This document shows, piece by piece, positions 36,943 through 49,199 of a stretch of 64,000 nt of DNA; position 1 is the stretch's first letter; each line of letters opens with the position of its first letter. The position numbers and the translations under genes are program-made. The notes beneath the pieces are model-generated. The model searched no databases. It saw nothing but the letters and a program-made list of their open reading frames with translations, and was not told the origin of the DNA. This DNA is from an uncultured Amylibacter sp. (lineage in GTDB: Bacteria > Pseudomonadota > Alphaproteobacteria > Rhodobacterales > Rhodobacteraceae). The DNA is taken from positions 384,001 through 448,000 of the forward strand of contig CAJIZV010000003.1 in the NCBI GenBank assembly GCA_905181935.1, read 5' to 3'.

Positions 36943-37719
36943 ATGCATTTAGATGTAATTGATTTGCGCAAATTTTATTATCGCACCAAGTTAGGGCGGA
37001 TAGTTCAGCGCGCCCTTCGCGATAATGTTGAACGTCTATTTGGTGATACAAAAGGACAGACGGTTCTGGGATACGGCTTTGCTGCACCTATGTTGCGGCC
37101 ATTTCTCAAGTCTGCAAGGCGAGTAATATGTTTAATGCCTGGCCAGCAAGGCGTTATGCCCTGGCCTGAAGGGCAGTTGAATCGATCTGTTTTAACTCCA
37201 GAAATAAGTTGGCCTTTGGCTGCTGGTATAATAGATAAGATGGTTGTTTTACATGGTCTTGAAACTTGTGAAAACCAAAGTGGCTTATTAGAAGAAATTT
37301 GGCGGGTTCTTGGGCCAGGTGGGCGAGTATTGCTAATAGTTCCGAACCGAACTGGCCTATGGGCTAGGAGTGAAAGTACGCCATTTGGTTATGGGCAGCC
37401 ATATAGCGTTGGCCAGTTAGAAGCTCAATTGCGTGCCCATAAATTTTTAGTTGAACAGCACATGTCTGCGATGTTTTTCCCCCCAAGCCATAAACCGTTC
37501 TGGCTGCGTGTTTCTAAATATTTAGAAGGATTTGGGTCTAAAGGTGTGATCCCCTTAGCTTCAGGTGTTGTTATTATTGAGGCAACCAAGCAAATATATG
37601 CTCGTCCTAAGAGTGGTCTTGGTGCATCAGTTAAAAATCCACTAGGAGGTGTATTGAAGGGTATAAAGTCTCCGGTAGGTGATCCAATAAAAGGTTTTGA
37701 AGCACACCATAAACCTTAA
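36943..37719 (+). CDS. SAM-dependent methyltransferase-like protein
   Basis: A 258-residue methyltransferase_11-type protein recognised by the late motif EEIWRVLGPGGRVLLIVPN. Motif I is degenerate (VLGYGFAAPML instead of a DxGxGxG loop), so SAM binding is not assured. The C-terminal tail is basic and Gly-rich. It sits next to gloB as in other Rhodobacterales. Its substrate is unknown. The 3' end overlaps the convergent M16 gene by 4 bp. Confidence 0.75.
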   Translation: MHLDVIDLRKFYYRTKLGRIVQRALRDNVERLFGDTKGQTVLGYGFAAPMLRPFLKSARRVICLMPGQQGVMPWPEGQLNRSVLTPEISWPLAAGIIDKMVVLHGLETCENQSGLLEEIWRVLGPGGRVLLIVPNRTGLWARSESTPFGYGQPYSVGQLEAQLRAHKFLVEQHMSAMFFPPSHKPFWLRVSKYLEGFGSKGVIPLASGVVIIEATKQIYARPKSGLGASVKNPLGGVLKGIKSPVGDPIKGFEAHHKP

Positions 37720-39062
37720 CCTGATGTAAGCTTATCCAAACAGTAATCTAAACGTTTATTTGGAGGCAATTTGCAGAATATGTTATGCTGTATTTCCATT
37801 TTTGGATTAATTTTTCCACCAATAATAATTGAAATTAATTTCAATGGATTTTCCAGAATTTCATTTGCTTTGTTGTTGAGCTCTAATGGTAATACTGAAA
37901 AGCTTTCATTAAGTAATTTGATATCTATAATTTGTTCAGGAGGCTTGACTGGATGCAATTCAAGATATCTTTGTGCTAACCATTCGGGCCTACGACGTAA
38001 ATTGCCTACCAACTCATTAATCATTGAATTGCGTGAATCTTGCAATCCTTGTTCAGTATTCATTCCTGCTCGTGTATCATTATAAATTTTGAGAATTAAA
38101 TCATAAGCTTCATGCCAATTTTTAGATGAAACTGTTGCTGACAAGCCTGTAAAGGCTAGTTTTTCACCTATTTGTGTAAAATGTGAACGAGGATCATATG
38201 ATGCACGTTTTTCTTGGCGGATAATCCGAAACATTTCGGATCCTGGCCCATAGCCCATGTATTTATATAATATATTTGTTTGTGCTTGTTCTCTGACTGT
38301 TTTAAATTCTTTGATGGTTCCTATAAAAATTAAAGTCTCACTGGAATTTGTATCGCTTGAGTGAATAATGCCAGCCGGTAATTTTCTATAAGGTTTTTTA
38401 GGAAAATTATTGAGAGTAGCATTATAACTTAATAATCCATCCATCAAGACATCAGCTAAATTTTTAAAATTGTAATCTTTTGCATTAAAAATAATTTGAT
38501 TCGGCCGACGTAATATCTCTGATTTAAGAGCACTTTTATTTAGTAGCGGGCTATTTCCACTAAAAAGTGTATAGTCTGTTAATTCAGTCTCTAGTAATTC
38601 AGGTGTCCGCAGTCGACTAGATGAAATCTCTTCGTAAGCACGGTTTTTACGTTTTAGCCAATTTTTATTTATTTCAGTATTTCTTAAAATTTGATTGATG
38701 TGTTTAATTGCATCTTTAAAATTTTCTTTTGGGGATGTTACAGTTAAGATTAAATGTTTTGGTGTCGCATTAATAGTTAAGTCTATGTTGTTGATAACTC
38801 TAAAGTCGATAGATTTACGAGCAGAAATAGCTCCCATGGGGCCACTAATTTTTGCTGATAATAAAGCTTGCAATGCTCTGCTTTGGTCATTTGTATCTAC
38901 ATTTAATGCCCAAATTAAAGATGCAGCTGCCATGTTCTCATTAAGGGTAGTAAATTCAGTAATATACGTCACATCATCTTTTATTTGTGCATTGGCTGGT
39001 GCTATAAATATTAAGCTTAAAACGCTAATAAATATGTAAATAAATATTCCTAAAAAATTCAT
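37716..39062 (-). CDS. M16 peptidase-like protein lacking the zinc motif
   Basis: A 448-residue secreted protein (signal peptide about residues 1-25, ending PANAQ) of the M16 insulinase/mitochondrial-processing-peptidase superfamily. No HxxEH zinc-binding motif is present, so it should be the non-catalytic partner of the gene directly upstream, as in two-subunit M16B peptidases. Its start overlaps the stop of that gene (39059-39062). A periplasmic heterodimer is inferred. Confidence 0.75.
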   Translation of the reverse strand: MNFLGIFIYIFISVLSLIFIAPANAQIKDDVTYITEFTTLNENMAAASLIWALNVDTNDQSRALQALLSAKISGPMGAISARKSIDFRVINNIDLTINATPKHLILTVTSPKENFKDAIKHINQILRNTEINKNWLKRKNRAYEEISSSRLRTPELLETELTDYTLFSGNSPLLNKSALKSEILRRPNQIIFNAKDYNFKNLADVLMDGLLSYNATLNNFPKKPYRKLPAGIIHSSDTNSSETLIFIGTIKEFKTVREQAQTNILYKYMGYGPGSEMFRIIRQEKRASYDPRSHFTQIGEKLAFTGLSATVSSKNWHEAYDLILKIYNDTRAGMNTEQGLQDSRNSMINELVGNLRRRPEWLAQRYLELHPVKPPEQIIDIKLLNESFSVLPLELNNKANEILENPLKLISIIIGGKINPKMEIQHNIFCKLPPNKRLDYCLDKLTSG

Positions 39063-40348
39063 TTAGGGTTCTCCGAATTTGCTAAAATTGCAGCAGATGG
39101 GCTATCTGAGGCAAATGCTTCAATTATGCGAAGAATTTCTGTGTCAGGCGCCTCAGCTATCATTTGGGCAAATTCTGTTGGAGATGTTGGTGGTAAGCCA
39201 TCGGATCCTAAATTTTGGAAAAAATCTAAATAGGCACGAGGACTTTGAGATAAAGATCTTGTATAAGCTACATTTTTACTACGAGCAGTCTTTATTTCTT
39301 TTTGAGTGATCTTTTTTGTTCGCATTTTTGCTATAGCATTTTCCAATGCATTTAAGGCTTGCTGTAATGACACGCCTTCAAATGGAATTAAAGTAGCAGT
39401 ATACTCGAGGTCACCATTGATCGCTATGTATGAACTTTGGGAAAATGATTGTGCGGTAAAGCCTTCAAGGTACAGTGTATCGTTGATATGTGAATTATAA
39501 ATGTCTGAAGCAATAAAAAATGATGCTTGCATGCCTAATATATTTTGTGGTTCTGGAAATTTAAAAAATTTTGCATATGATAAAGTATCATCTAAAATTC
39601 GTGTTGATGAAATTATGGTTCTGCTTTTTAACCCATCTTTTGGATGATGAGTTAGCCATAAATCTGGTACTTGTTTCGTTTGTAAAGTGTTACCAAAGTA
39701 TTCTGTAACTTTTGCTTGTGCTAATGATTGCGTAATATCGCCTGAAATTATTAATATTGAATTTGATGGCGTGTAATGTTTAGCATGAAACGACATTGCT
39801 TTTTCTATAGTGATGTTATTTAAATCCTCTACAGGATTATCAGCTCTTCCAGATTTTGATCCATATAATTTTTGCAACGCTAACCTATTTAACCATCTTA
39901 CTGGAGCATTGCGTTCCTTATAAAGAATTTCACGTTTTACAATGTCGATTTCGCTTTTTTGAAAGTCTATTGGCAAATTGGGTGTTTCTAACACGGCTCT
40001 TGTTAAGAGCATAATTCGATCAATCTCTTTGGAGCTGCCTGTATTTGTATAAACAGTGGAAACTTTAGAGGTGAAAGCGTTTAAATCTCGTTGGCGAGGC
40101 TCTTGTAAAACCTTTGTATCAGACGATAGTGCTGCTAAATGTTCTGTATAATGTGCAATTCCAGAAATCCCATCTTCGTCGTAAGTGCCGGAGAGGACTA
40201 CTAACTGTACGTCGATACGTGCTCTGTCATCTATGGGAATTACGTATGCATTATAAAATCCATGTGTATTATTCAGTGGAATAACTGTTTGTGCATTTGT
40301 AATATTAGAAAGCATTATAAAATATGTTAGATAAGCTAGCAATTTCAT
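39059..40348 (-). CDS. Secreted M16 family zinc peptidase
   Basis: A 429-residue protein with a signal peptide (to about residue 19, SNITNAQ) and an inverted zinc motif HYTEH (H66, E69, H70). The following Glu-rich helix (KSEIDIVKREILYKER) should supply the third ligand. It is the catalytic member of an M16B pair with the overlapping downstream gene. A periplasmic processing or degradation role is likely; targets are unknown. Confidence 0.82.
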   Translation of the reverse strand: MKLLAYLTYFIMLSNITNAQTVIPLNNTHGFYNAYVIPIDDRARIDVQLVVLSGTYDEDGISGIAHYTEHLAALSSDTKVLQEPRQRDLNAFTSKVSTVYTNTGSSKEIDRIMLLTRAVLETPNLPIDFQKSEIDIVKREILYKERNAPVRWLNRLALQKLYGSKSGRADNPVEDLNNITIEKAMSFHAKHYTPSNSILIISGDITQSLAQAKVTEYFGNTLQTKQVPDLWLTHHPKDGLKSRTIISSTRILDDTLSYAKFFKFPEPQNILGMQASFFIASDIYNSHINDTLYLEGFTAQSFSQSSYIAINGDLEYTATLIPFEGVSLQQALNALENAIAKMRTKKITQKEIKTARSKNVAYTRSLSQSPRAYLDFFQNLGSDGLPPTSPTEFAQMIAEAPDTEILRIIEAFASDSPSAAILANSENPK

Positions 40349-40753
40349 TGTTAATCTTTCAATACGATTAAAATAGTTTTAACAAAATAAATACTAACGT
40401 CAAATTTGTATTTAATTGTTTGCTTATGATTTATTTAAAGTACATTTTTTTAAAATTACTGTGACGTTTATTCTGCATTAAAAGTAGTAAAGATTCGGAC
40501 TAAAAATTAATTTTGACCACACTGAATAGAAATAATTGCTCGTTTTATGCCGTTATTAAAGTGCAGATTGTCGCGGGTTTAGCCTATCTAATTGAAAACA
40601 TTGAATTTTCAATATTTTTAAGTCATGCCAAGACAGTTGCATAGAAGCGTGTGCTTTGGTATCACGCGCCGAGTTATGATGGTTTGTGTTTAAAAACTGT
40701 CCAAAATCAATCAAAATGGGTAATTTACCCATAACTATATCGAAAGGTTACAC
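40349..40753. other. 405-bp intergenic region, atp operon promoter region
   Basis: No credible reading frame. It contains an AT-rich inverted repeat (ATTGAAAA at 40591-40598 and TTTTCAAT at 40606-40613, followed by ATTTTT). It must hold the promoter for atpHAGDC and probably for the minus-strand M16 pair. I could not assign a convincing -35/-10 pair. Confidence 0.5.
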
Positions 40754-41314
40754 GTGTCTGACACAAGTTCGATATCATCAGGTGTTGCCGCGCGTTATGC
40801 GACGGCACTATTTGAATTGGCAAAAGATGCTAATACACTGCCTTCAGTGGAAAAAGATTTGGATGTAATAGATGATGCTTTGGTTCAGAATCATTCTTTG
40901 CGTGATCTTTTCCAATCGCCCGTTTACAGTCGTGATGACGTAGTTGGGGCTATTTCCGCGCTGGCAAAAAAAATGGAATTATCATTAATGGTAAGTAGCA
41001 CTTTAGGTCTAATGGCTCAAAAGCGTCGTTTACCCATGGTGCCTGCGTTAATCGAGGCTGTTCGGGCCAAGATTGCTGATGAAAAGGGTGAAATAACTGC
41101 AGAAGTTACTACAGCTCAGAATTTAACAGCTGCACAGGAAAAAGAATTGGCTGCGACTTTAAAAAAGTCTGTAGGCAAGGATGTGAAAATCAAAACTACC
41201 GTGGATGAAAATTTAATCGGTGGCTTGATTATTAAAGTGGGTTCTAAAATGATCGATAGTTCGATTAAATCAAAACTCTCAAATCTTCAAAATGTAATGA
41301 AAGAGGTCGGATAA
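40754..41314 (+). CDS. atpH: ATP synthase F1 delta subunit
   Basis: A 186-residue delta subunit (OSCP-like) that joins F1 to the peripheral stalk. The N-terminal [11 protein letters not shown] and C-terminal [20 protein letters not shown] are family signatures. GTG start at 40754 with AAAGG upstream. The stop overlaps the atpA start by 1 nt (TAATG). First gene of atpHAGDC; a, c, b and b' are elsewhere, as in other Rhodobacterales. Confidence 0.95.
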   Translation: MSDTSSISSGVAARYATALFELAKDANTLPSVEKDLDVIDDALVQNHSLRDLFQSPVYSRDDVVGAISALAKKMELSLMVSSTLGLMAQKRRLPMVPALIEAVRAKIADEKGEITAEVTTAQNLTAAQEKELAATLKKSVGKDVKIKTTVDENLIGGLIIKVGSKMIDSSIKSKLSNLQNVMKEVG

Positions 41315-42849
41315 TGGCTATCCAAGCTGCAGAAATTTCTGCGATCCTCAAGGACCAAATCAAGAATTTTGGTCAAGAGGCTGAAGTTGCCGAAGTAGGC
41401 CGCGTATTGTCAGTTGGTGACGGTATTGCGCGTGTACATGGTTTGGACAATGTTCAAGCTGGTGAGATGGTTGAATTCCCCGGTGGTATCCGAGGAATGG
41501 CTCTTAACTTAGAGGCAGACAACGTTGGTGTTGTTATATTTGGTTCAGACCAATCAATTAAAGAAGGCGATACAGTAAAGCGTACTAACGCAATTGTTGA
41601 TGTGCCAGTTGGTCCAGAGCTATTAGGTCGAGTTGTAGACGGTTTAGGCAACCCAATCGATGGCAAAGGGCCTATAAAAACGAAATTACGTTCAACGGCT
41701 GATGTTAAAGCTCCAGGCATTATTCCACGTAAATCAGTTCATGAGCCAATGGCAACTGGATTGAAATCTGTGGATGCATTGGTTCCAATTGGGCGTGGTC
41801 AGCGTGAGTTGATTATTGGTGACCGTCAAACAGGTAAAACTGCAGTAGCTTTGGATACAATCCTAAATCAAAAAGCATATAACGATGCAGCAAAAGACGA
41901 TAAAGAAAAGTTATTTTGTATTTATGTTGCTATTGGTCAAAAACGTTCGACTGTTGCTCAACTAGTCAAGAAGCTAGAGGAAACAGGCGCAATGGAGTAT
42001 ACAATTGTTGTTGCTGCTACTGCTTCTGATCCTGCCCCAATGCAATTTTTAGCACCATATGGTGCTACTTCAATGGGTGAATACTTTCGTGACAATGGAA
42101 TGCACGCTCTTATGGTGTATGATGATTTGACCAAACAGGCTGTCGCTTATCGTCAAATGTCACTGTTACTTCGCCGCCCACCGGGACGTGAAGCTTATCC
42201 GGGAGATGTTTTCTACTTGCACTCCAGATTGTTAGAACGTTCAGCAAAATTAGGTGACAAATCAGGTAATGGTTCTTTGACAGCATTGCCTGTGATCGAA
42301 ACACAAGGTGGCGATGTTTCTGCGTTTATTCCAACTAATGTGATTTCTATTACTGATGGTCAGATTTTTTTAGAAACTGAATTGTTTTATCAGGGTATTC
42401 GCCCAGCGGTTAATACGGGTCTTTCAGTTTCTCGTGTTGGTTCATCGGCACAAACAAATGCAATGAAGTCAGTTGCAGGTTCTATTAAACTAGAACTTGC
42501 TCAGTATCGTGAAATGGCTGCGTTTGCACAATTTGGTTCCGACCTTGACGCTTCCACTCAGCAATTACTTGCACGTGGTGCGCGTTTGACCGAATTGTTG
42601 AAGCAACCACAATACTCACCATTGACAACAGCAGAGCAAGTTTTGGTTATTTATGCGGGTACTAAAGGTTACATGGATAAAATCGAAGTAAATCAAGTTC
42701 GCGCATTCGAAGATGGTTTATTGAACTTTGCTCGGACAAGTCACTCTGATGTATTAGAATGGATCAAAACTGATGATCCAAAGATCAAAGGCGAAGCCGA
42801 AGATCGTATTAAAGCCGTTGTTGAATCTTTTTCTAAAGATTTTGCGTAA
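41314..42849 (+). CDS. atpA: ATP synthase F1 alpha subunit
   Basis: A 511-residue alpha subunit with the P-loop GDRQTGKTA near residue 170 and the visible [19 protein letters not shown] segment. It binds nucleotide non-catalytically in the F1 hexamer. Normal length, coupled to atpH. Confidence 0.98.
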   Translation: MAIQAAEISAILKDQIKNFGQEAEVAEVGRVLSVGDGIARVHGLDNVQAGEMVEFPGGIRGMALNLEADNVGVVIFGSDQSIKEGDTVKRTNAIVDVPVGPELLGRVVDGLGNPIDGKGPIKTKLRSTADVKAPGIIPRKSVHEPMATGLKSVDALVPIGRGQRELIIGDRQTGKTAVALDTILNQKAYNDAAKDDKEKLFCIYVAIGQKRSTVAQLVKKLEETGAMEYTIVVAATASDPAPMQFLAPYGATSMGEYFRDNGMHALMVYDDLTKQAVAYRQMSLLLRRPPGREAYPGDVFYLHSRLLERSAKLGDKSGNGSLTALPVIETQGGDVSAFIPTNVISITDGQIFLETELFYQGIRPAVNTGLSVSRVGSSAQTNAMKSVAGSIKLELAQYREMAAFAQFGSDLDASTQQLLARGARLTELLKQPQYSPLTTAEQVLVIYAGTKGYMDKIEVNQVRAFEDGLLNFARTSHSDVLEWIKTDDPKIKGEAEDRIKAVVESFSKDFA

Positions 42850-42882
42850 CTGAAGCCTTTTATGGAACAGGAGTTTGGATAG

Positions 42883-45206
<2,324 letters not shown>

Positions 45207-45224
45207 TTGAAAGGGTCATAAATT

Positions 45225-45614
45225 ATGGCTACGATCCAATTTGACCTAGTGTCCCCAGAGCGTAAGTTGGCATCTGTAGAAGCATTGGAGATTCAAATCC
45301 CAGGTGCAGATGGAGACTTTACTGCAATGGCGGAACATGCGCCTATGCTAACAACTTTACGTCCTGGCTTACTGTCTGTGACGACAAATAATAATGTCAC
45401 TGAATATATTGTAACAGGTGGTTTTGTAGAAATATCTGGTACAAATGCATCTGTTTTAGCGGAACAAGCTTTACCAAAAGCAGAAGTAACACGTGAGGTT
45501 ATAGATAATCTGATTGCTGTTGCGACTGCGGCGTTGGAGAATATTCCTCCAGAAGATGTGGACGCGGCTAACAAACGTTTATCAGATACTAGAATTCTTT
45601 TAGAGCTAATATAA
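45225..45614 (+). CDS. atpC: ATP synthase F1 epsilon subunit
   Basis: A 129-residue epsilon subunit with the N-terminal beta-sandwich (FDLVSPERKL, GADGDFTAMAEHAPMLT, VTGGFVEI). The C-terminal helical part is shorter than in E. coli. The gene runs straight into an intrinsic terminator. Confidence 0.95.
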   Translation: MATIQFDLVSPERKLASVEALEIQIPGADGDFTAMAEHAPMLTTLRPGLLSVTTNNNVTEYIVTGGFVEISGTNASVLAEQALPKAEVTREVIDNLIAVATAALENIPPEDVDAANKRLSDTRILLELI

Positions 45615-45641
45615 AAAAAGCCCCTTTATAGGGGCTTTTTT
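45614..45641 (+). terminator. Rho-independent terminator of the atp operon
   Basis: AAAAAAGCCCC (45614-45624) and GGGGCTTTTTT (45631-45641) form a perfect 11-bp stem around TTTATA, immediately at the atpC stop. The symmetric A/T flanks mean it can also terminate the convergent prs transcript. Confidence 0.93.
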
Positions 45642-45680
45642 ACATGTATCAAATAAATTTAAGTAGTTGTTTGAGAAGCT

Positions 45681-46688
45681 TTAATATGTTCCTAGGTAAA
45701 GTGGGCCCAAAGTTTCTTCATCAAACAATGAAGAAACAGATGTACCATTAGCTATATTTAATGTGGCCTGTGCTAACATAGGAGCAAGTGGAACAGTGCG
45801 AATTTTTTTACAAGCAGCAGCAGCTGGGCTCACCTCAATACTATCTGTAATCACCAAATGCTTCATTACAGAATTAGAAATTCTTTCAATGGCAGGCCCG
45901 GATAATACACCGTGCGTAATGTAAGATTGTACTTCAGTAGCACCTTCTTCCATTAACGTTTCAGCAGCCTTACATAGAGTACCAGCGGTATCGCAAATAT
46001 CATCTACAATAATACAACGTCGCCCCTTAACATCCCCAATAACAGTCATTTCTGAGATTTCGCCTGGTTTATTGCGACGTTTGTCAACAATGGCTAAATC
46101 AGCACCGATACGTTTGGCCAATTCGCGGGCTCGTGAAACGCCACCTACATCAGGTGAAATTATTGTCACATCAGACATATCTTTAAAATGGTGTAGTGCG
46201 TCTAAAGCAAAAACTGGCGCGGCATAGAGGTTATCAACTGGGATATCGAAAAAACCTTGAATTTGTGCTGCGTGTAAATCTACGGTTAAAATGCGTTCAA
46301 TACCAGATTCAGTTAAAAGGTTTGCAATTAGCTTAGCTGAAATTGGTGTGCGGGCTTTAGTACGACGATCTTGTCTGGCATAACCAAAATAGGGGATTAC
46401 AGCAGTAATGCGTGCTGCCGAAGAGCGGCGAAGTGCATCTGCCATAATAAGTAATTCCATCAAGTTATCATTGGCAGGATTTGATGTAGATTGGATGATA
46501 AACATGTCTTCGCCACGAACATTTTCATAAACTTCAACAAAGATTTCACCATCGTTAAAGCGTTCTACGCGAGTATCAATTAACTTGACTGGCTGACCAC
46601 GGTGCATTGACATGCGCGTTGCAATTCCTTTGGCCAATGAAAGGTTAGAGTTTCCAGTTATTAGTTTGGGCTCAATTAATGTGCTCAT
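45681..46688 (-). CDS. prs: Ribose-phosphate pyrophosphokinase
   Basis: A 335-residue PRPP synthase. Visible motifs are [20 protein letters not shown], the flexible loop [15 protein letters not shown], the PRPP loop [11 protein letters not shown] and RNKPGE. It makes PRPP for nucleotide, His and Trp synthesis. It is convergent with the atp operon. Confidence 0.96.
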   Translation of the reverse strand: MSTLIEPKLITGNSNLSLAKGIATRMSMHRGQPVKLIDTRVERFNDGEIFVEVYENVRGEDMFIIQSTSNPANDNLMELLIMADALRRSSAARITAVIPYFGYARQDRRTKARTPISAKLIANLLTESGIERILTVDLHAAQIQGFFDIPVDNLYAAPVFALDALHHFKDMSDVTIISPDVGGVSRARELAKRIGADLAIVDKRRNKPGEISEMTVIGDVKGRRCIIVDDICDTAGTLCKAAETLMEEGATEVQSYITHGVLSGPAIERISNSVMKHLVITDSIEVSPAAAACKKIRTVPLAPMLAQATLNIANGTSVSSLFDEETLGPLYLGTY

Positions 46689-46806
46689 TTTGGATTCCTT
46701 GGAAGTATGTCACTGCAGATGTGTCAGATTATATTTTCATTATAGAATAGCATTGCAAAAGGCTTTTGCCTAGATGAAAGCGCTATGTTATTCATTATTA
46801 ATAGAA

Positions 46807-47420
46807 TAATTGGAGAGCCAAATGGCACACATAGACTATTACATGTTTACCTTGTCACCTTTTACATATTTGGGTGGGAATGAATTAGAGCAGATAGCAG
46901 CAAGGCACGGGGCAACAATTAATTATAAGCCGTTTCAACTGATGCAAGTTTTTGAACGTACAGGTGGTACTGCTCCAAAAGATCGTCATATTTCTCGCCA
47001 AATTTACCGTGCGCAGGAATTGCCGCGTATAGCAAAGCACAATAATATGGATATAACTGAAAAGCCTTCTTTCTGGCCAACAAACCCTGCTCCTAGTTGT
47101 TACGCTATTATTACAGCTCAAGCTGTGGGAGGTGGTAACATTGGGGGATTATGCCAATCTATTTTACGCGCTTGTTGGTTAGAAGATAAAGATATTGCTG
47201 ACGATAATGTTATTAAAGATGCACTAATTTCAAATGGCTTTGATGCATCCATTACAGAGAGTGGGTTACTTGAGGGCGCTGAAACATTTTCGCGCAACAC
47301 TGAGGATGCCATACATGCAAATGTATTTGGGGCACCATCATATGTTGTAGGTGACCAGGTCTTTTTTGGTCAAGACCGCCTTGAATACCTAAATACTTAT
47401 TTAGCAGAGATTAGCTGAAA
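46807..47420 (+). repeat. Long direct repeat, copy 1 (pairs with 58348-58961)
   Basis: A 614-bp segment repeated 11,541 bp downstream in the same orientation. By hand alignment 46807-46835 is identical, 46836-46986 holds 21 mismatches, and 46987-47420 holds a single mismatch (47113). The repeat covers the whole isomerase-like gene with its ribosome-binding site and ends two bases after the stop codon. Confidence 0.92.
46822..47418 (+). CDS. 2-hydroxychromene-2-carboxylate isomerase-like (DsbA/GST-kappa fold), copy 1
   Basis: A 198-residue DsbA-fold protein of the HCCA isomerase family. Signatures are the N-terminal DYYMFTLSPFTYL with the expected catalytic Ser (S12), ARHGATINYKP, TGGTAPKDRHISRQ, FWPTNPAPSCYAI, ADDNVIK and VFGAPSYVVGDQVFFGQDRL. 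Family members use glutathione for cis-trans isomerisation of aromatic-catabolic intermediates. The start at 46822 has GGAG upstream. It is one of two nearly identical genes bracketing the 47.5-58.1 kb cassette; 11 of 198 residues differ, ten of them within the first 50. This copy keeps the SPF motif of the family. Confidence 0.85.
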   Translation: MAHIDYYMFTLSPFTYLGGNELEQIAARHGATINYKPFQLMQVFERTGGTAPKDRHISRQIYRAQELPRIAKHNNMDITEKPSFWPTNPAPSCYAIITAQAVGGGNIGGLCQSILRACWLEDKDIADDNVIKDALISNGFDASITESGLLEGAETFSRNTEDAIHANVFGAPSYVVGDQVFFGQDRLEYLNTYLAEIS

Positions 47421-47502
47421 ATTAGTTTGCTTTGTATAGATAATAAAAAGTTAAAATATATTAATAATCCAACTTATAAAAATACTGAAAAATGGAGAAA
47501 AA

Positions 47503-48189
47503 ATGACTACTTATGCGATTGAATTACCATCTATAGTAGGACTTCCTATTTTGGGCACTGATGCATTATTTCCTGTCAGAAGAGTTTATTGTATAGGGCG
47601 GAATTATGCTTCGCACGCAATTGAAATGGGGCATAATCCTGATCGTGAGCCACCATTCTTTTTTCAAAAAAACGCTAATAATTTAGATTCATCTGGAATT
47701 TTTCCTTACCCATCACACTCAAATGACGTGCACTACGAAGCAGAAGTAGCTGTAATGTTGAAAAAAGGTGGTGCTAATATTGAGCTGGATAAGGCATTAG
47801 ATCATGTCTTTGGTTATGCCGTATCATTGGATATGACGCGCCGTGACCTTCAAGGAGAACAAAAAAAAATGGGCCGGCCTTGGGAGATTGGTAAAGCTTT
47901 TGAACGATCTGCTCCAGTAGGATTAATTCATTCTGTTGAAAATATTGGACATTTTGAAGACACTACAATTAAGCTTAAAGTAAATGGCAATCTAAAACAG
48001 AAAGGAAACTTGAACCAAATGATTTGGAAGGTACCTGAAATGATTTCATACTTGTCTGAGTATTTTGAATTGGGAGCTGGTGATGTTATTCTATCTGGCA
48101 CACCGTCTGGTGTAGGTCCTATCGTTAGGGGGGATGTAATGGAGGTAAGTGCAACAGGGCTTGGAAGTTTGCGCGTTATTGTAACTTGA
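47503..48189 (+). CDS. Fumarylacetoacetate hydrolase (FAH)-family protein
   Basis: A 228-residue FAH-domain protein with the metal ligands E79 and E81 (HYEAEVAVML) and D110 (YAVSLDMTRRD). It also has the opening CIGRNYASHAIEMG and the late LSGTPSGVGPI. Small FAH proteins include fumarylpyruvate hydrolase (giving fumarate and pyruvate), acylpyruvases, oxaloacetate decarboxylase and oxaloacetate tautomerase. Beside an SDH-like complex and a fumarase-like hydratase, either a fumarate-yielding hydrolase or an oxaloacetate-repair tautomerase is plausible. GGAG precedes the ATG. Confidence 0.83.
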   Translation: MTTYAIELPSIVGLPILGTDALFPVRRVYCIGRNYASHAIEMGHNPDREPPFFFQKNANNLDSSGIFPYPSHSNDVHYEAEVAVMLKKGGANIELDKALDHVFGYAVSLDMTRRDLQGEQKKMGRPWEIGKAFERSAPVGLIHSVENIGHFEDTTIKLKVNGNLKQKGNLNQMIWKVPEMISYLSEYFELGAGDVILSGTPSGVGPIVRGDVMEVSATGLGSLRVIVT

Positions 48190-48291
48190 TCTAGTATGAA
48201 GAAATTAGATAAAAATATAATTTTTGTATTTTTTACTTTGTGGATAATTATATAAATATTTGATTTTTGCATGCTATTATTACCAATAATC

Positions 48292-48308
48292 TGATCTGAA
48301 CCAGATCA
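48292..48308. promoter_or_regulatory. Perfect 17-bp palindrome upstream of the SDH-like operon
   Basis: TGATCTGAACCAGATCA has exact 7-base arms around AAC, 157 bp upstream of the first SDH-like gene in a 275-bp gap. It fits a GntR- or LysR-type dyad, and the cassette LysR (54000-54908) is a candidate binder. The rest of the gap is very AT-rich. Confidence 0.55.
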
Positions 48309-48464
48309 TATTTTTAACTAAATATAAAATATTTACGTATTATTTATTAATACTTTGATTATATGTAAGGTTAGCTAACATTGATCTGTAGTATTTGTTC
48401 CTTTTTATTAGTTATATTTTAAATTATAATTTTATAAATAAAAATAATTTTATGAGGTTCTTAT

Positions 48465-49193
48465 TTGTCTACTAAACAGGAAGATATAGATGTTTCAGTC
48501 TGGCGCGGTGATCCTCACTCAGGAAATTATGAAAATTTCAAAGTGCCCGCTCAAGAAAGTCAAACAATATTAGACGTTATTTCTTGGATTCAGCAGAACC
48601 AAGATGCGACATTATCTTATCGGTTTGCATGTCGCGTCGGAATGTGTGGGTCATGTGCCATGATGGTAAATGGGATTCCGCGTTGGACCTGTAGAACGCA
48701 TTTAAATAAAGTTTTAAATGGCAATAAACTTGTAGTAGCGCCATTGCGAAACCTTCCTGTCATTAAAGATCTTGTTACTGACATGGATCCATTTTTTGAT
48801 AAATGGATTGCTGCTGAAGGGTTGCATCATCCTTCAAAGACGCGATTAGATCCAATTGAAGAAATTGAACCGAAAAGTATAGGACGCGTTGAGATTGATA
48901 CTGGAATTGAATGTATTAATTGTTCAATTTGTTATGCAGCGTGTGACACTGTTACAAACAATTCTGATTATCTAGGACCTGCTGCGCTGCAGCGGGCATG
49001 GACTGTTTATAACGATGTTAAAGATGCAGATAAGCAAACTGTTTTGGATGCAGTGTCAGGTGATGGTGGTTGTTTAAATTGTCATTCGCAAGGTAGTTGT
49101 TCTGTACATTGCCCAAATGACCTTAACCCAATGAATGCAATTGCAGGTCTTAAAAGGGCAACTGTTGCTTCATTATTTAGTCGTAAAGGATAA
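48465..49193 (+). CDS. SDH/fumarate reductase-like iron-sulfur subunit
   Basis: A 242-residue SdhB/FrdB homologue. It has a [2Fe-2S] site at C56, C61, C64 and C76 and two further clusters at C150, C153, C156, C160 and C203, C206, C212, C216. After C160 comes Asp rather than the usual Pro. It would carry electrons from the flavoprotein (49869-51629) to the membrane subunits. It is encoded first, giving order B-D-C-A, unlike the usual sdhCDAB, so I treat it as a paralogous complex and not the TCA-cycle enzyme. It starts with TTG after TGAGG. Confidence 0.87.
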   Translation: MSTKQEDIDVSVWRGDPHSGNYENFKVPAQESQTILDVISWIQQNQDATLSYRFACRVGMCGSCAMMVNGIPRWTCRTHLNKVLNGNKLVVAPLRNLPVIKDLVTDMDPFFDKWIAAEGLHHPSKTRLDPIEEIEPKSIGRVEIDTGIECINCSICYAACDTVTNNSDYLGPAALQRAWTVYNDVKDADKQTVLDAVSGDGGCLNCHSQGSCSVHCPNDLNPMNAIAGLKRATVASLFSRKG

Positions 49194-49199
49194 ATATTT

